32,688 bases of DNA, from NCBI GenBank assembly GCA_937884085.1, contig CAKZYD010000214.1, forward strand, positions 1-32,688, written 5' to 3'. Under the pieces are notes generated by a model, which was not told the origin of the DNA, searched no databases, and saw nothing but the letters and a program-made list of their open reading frames with translations. The translations under genes and the position numbers were made by a program. Position 1 is the stretch's first letter. Each line of letters starts with the position of its first letter. Source of the stretch: an uncultured Sphingomonadales bacterium. GTDB lineage: Bacteria; Pseudomonadota; Alphaproteobacteria; Sphingomonadales; CAKZYD01. Positions 32,638-32,688 of this stretch are shown here, in pieces.

Positions 32638-32688
32638 GTTAAGGGGCGGCTTTTGCCGCGTCGCCGCGATTAAAGGCACGCCTAGCCC

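Noticed and set aside
32645-32661. GCGGC-TTTT-GCCGC hairpin after selO as terminator
   Set aside because: The stem is only five pairs and is followed by GC-rich sequence, not a T run.

Overview
The window looks like chromosomal DNA from an alphaproteobacterium that carries bacteriochlorophyll genes, i.e. a phototroph or a lineage with retained photosynthesis genes. The evidence is a bchE-bchJ-hemN operon preceded by two textbook PpsR/CrtJ-type palindromes (TGT-N12-ACA). The other genes are typical of aquatic Alphaproteobacteria: a TonB-dependent receptor, AraC regulators with the arabinose-binding-like N domain, a DUF1838 protein with a twin-arginine leader, a YHYH protein and SelO. The DNA is moderately GC-rich by eye. 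No rRNA, tRNA, CRISPR array or intact mobile element was seen. Genus cannot be assigned from the sequence alone.

Layout. 1-3676: the end of an RND periplasmic adaptor gene and a complete RND pump, convergent with a LysR regulator (3683-4558). 4932-10150: an AraC regulator, then a TonB-dependent receptor and a 3-hydroxybutyrate-oligomer hydrolase 35 bp apart, probably an uptake and degradation unit. 10219-10408: a broken IS4-type transposase fragment. 10600-14041: a BaeSR-like two-component operon convergent, with a 4-base shared stop region, with a secreted YHYH protein. 14134-17762 (minus strand): bchE, bchJ and hemN, three oxygen-independent or pigment-specific tetrapyrrole steps, overlapping one another and controlled from tandem PpsR boxes at 17779-17821.

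17822-20859 is a decayed, gene-poor stretch. It holds a small membrane protein, a second AraC regulator, a short-chain dehydrogenase pseudogene (stop at codon 2, frameshift, truncation), an orphan hydrophobic ORF and an IS30 transposase tail. 20860-27106 is a hydrolase and oxidation region: two alpha/beta hydrolases (one a lipoprotein, one with His at the nucleophile position), a membrane-anchored beta-lactamase-fold serine hydrolase, an IclR regulator with a nearby perfect palindrome, an FAD aromatic-ring-type monooxygenase and a DUF1838 protein. Its substrate is unknown.

27478-31133 is a TetR-HlyD-ABC ATPase-ABC permease export operon resembling cecR-ybhGFSR, with a perfect TetR operator and probably a leaderless regulator mRNA. 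It is followed immediately by selO (31141-32637).

The strongest biology is the pigment operon. BchE and HemN are the oxygen-independent counterparts of AcsF and HemF, so this operon fits tetrapyrrole synthesis under low oxygen, with a redox/light repressor acting at its head.
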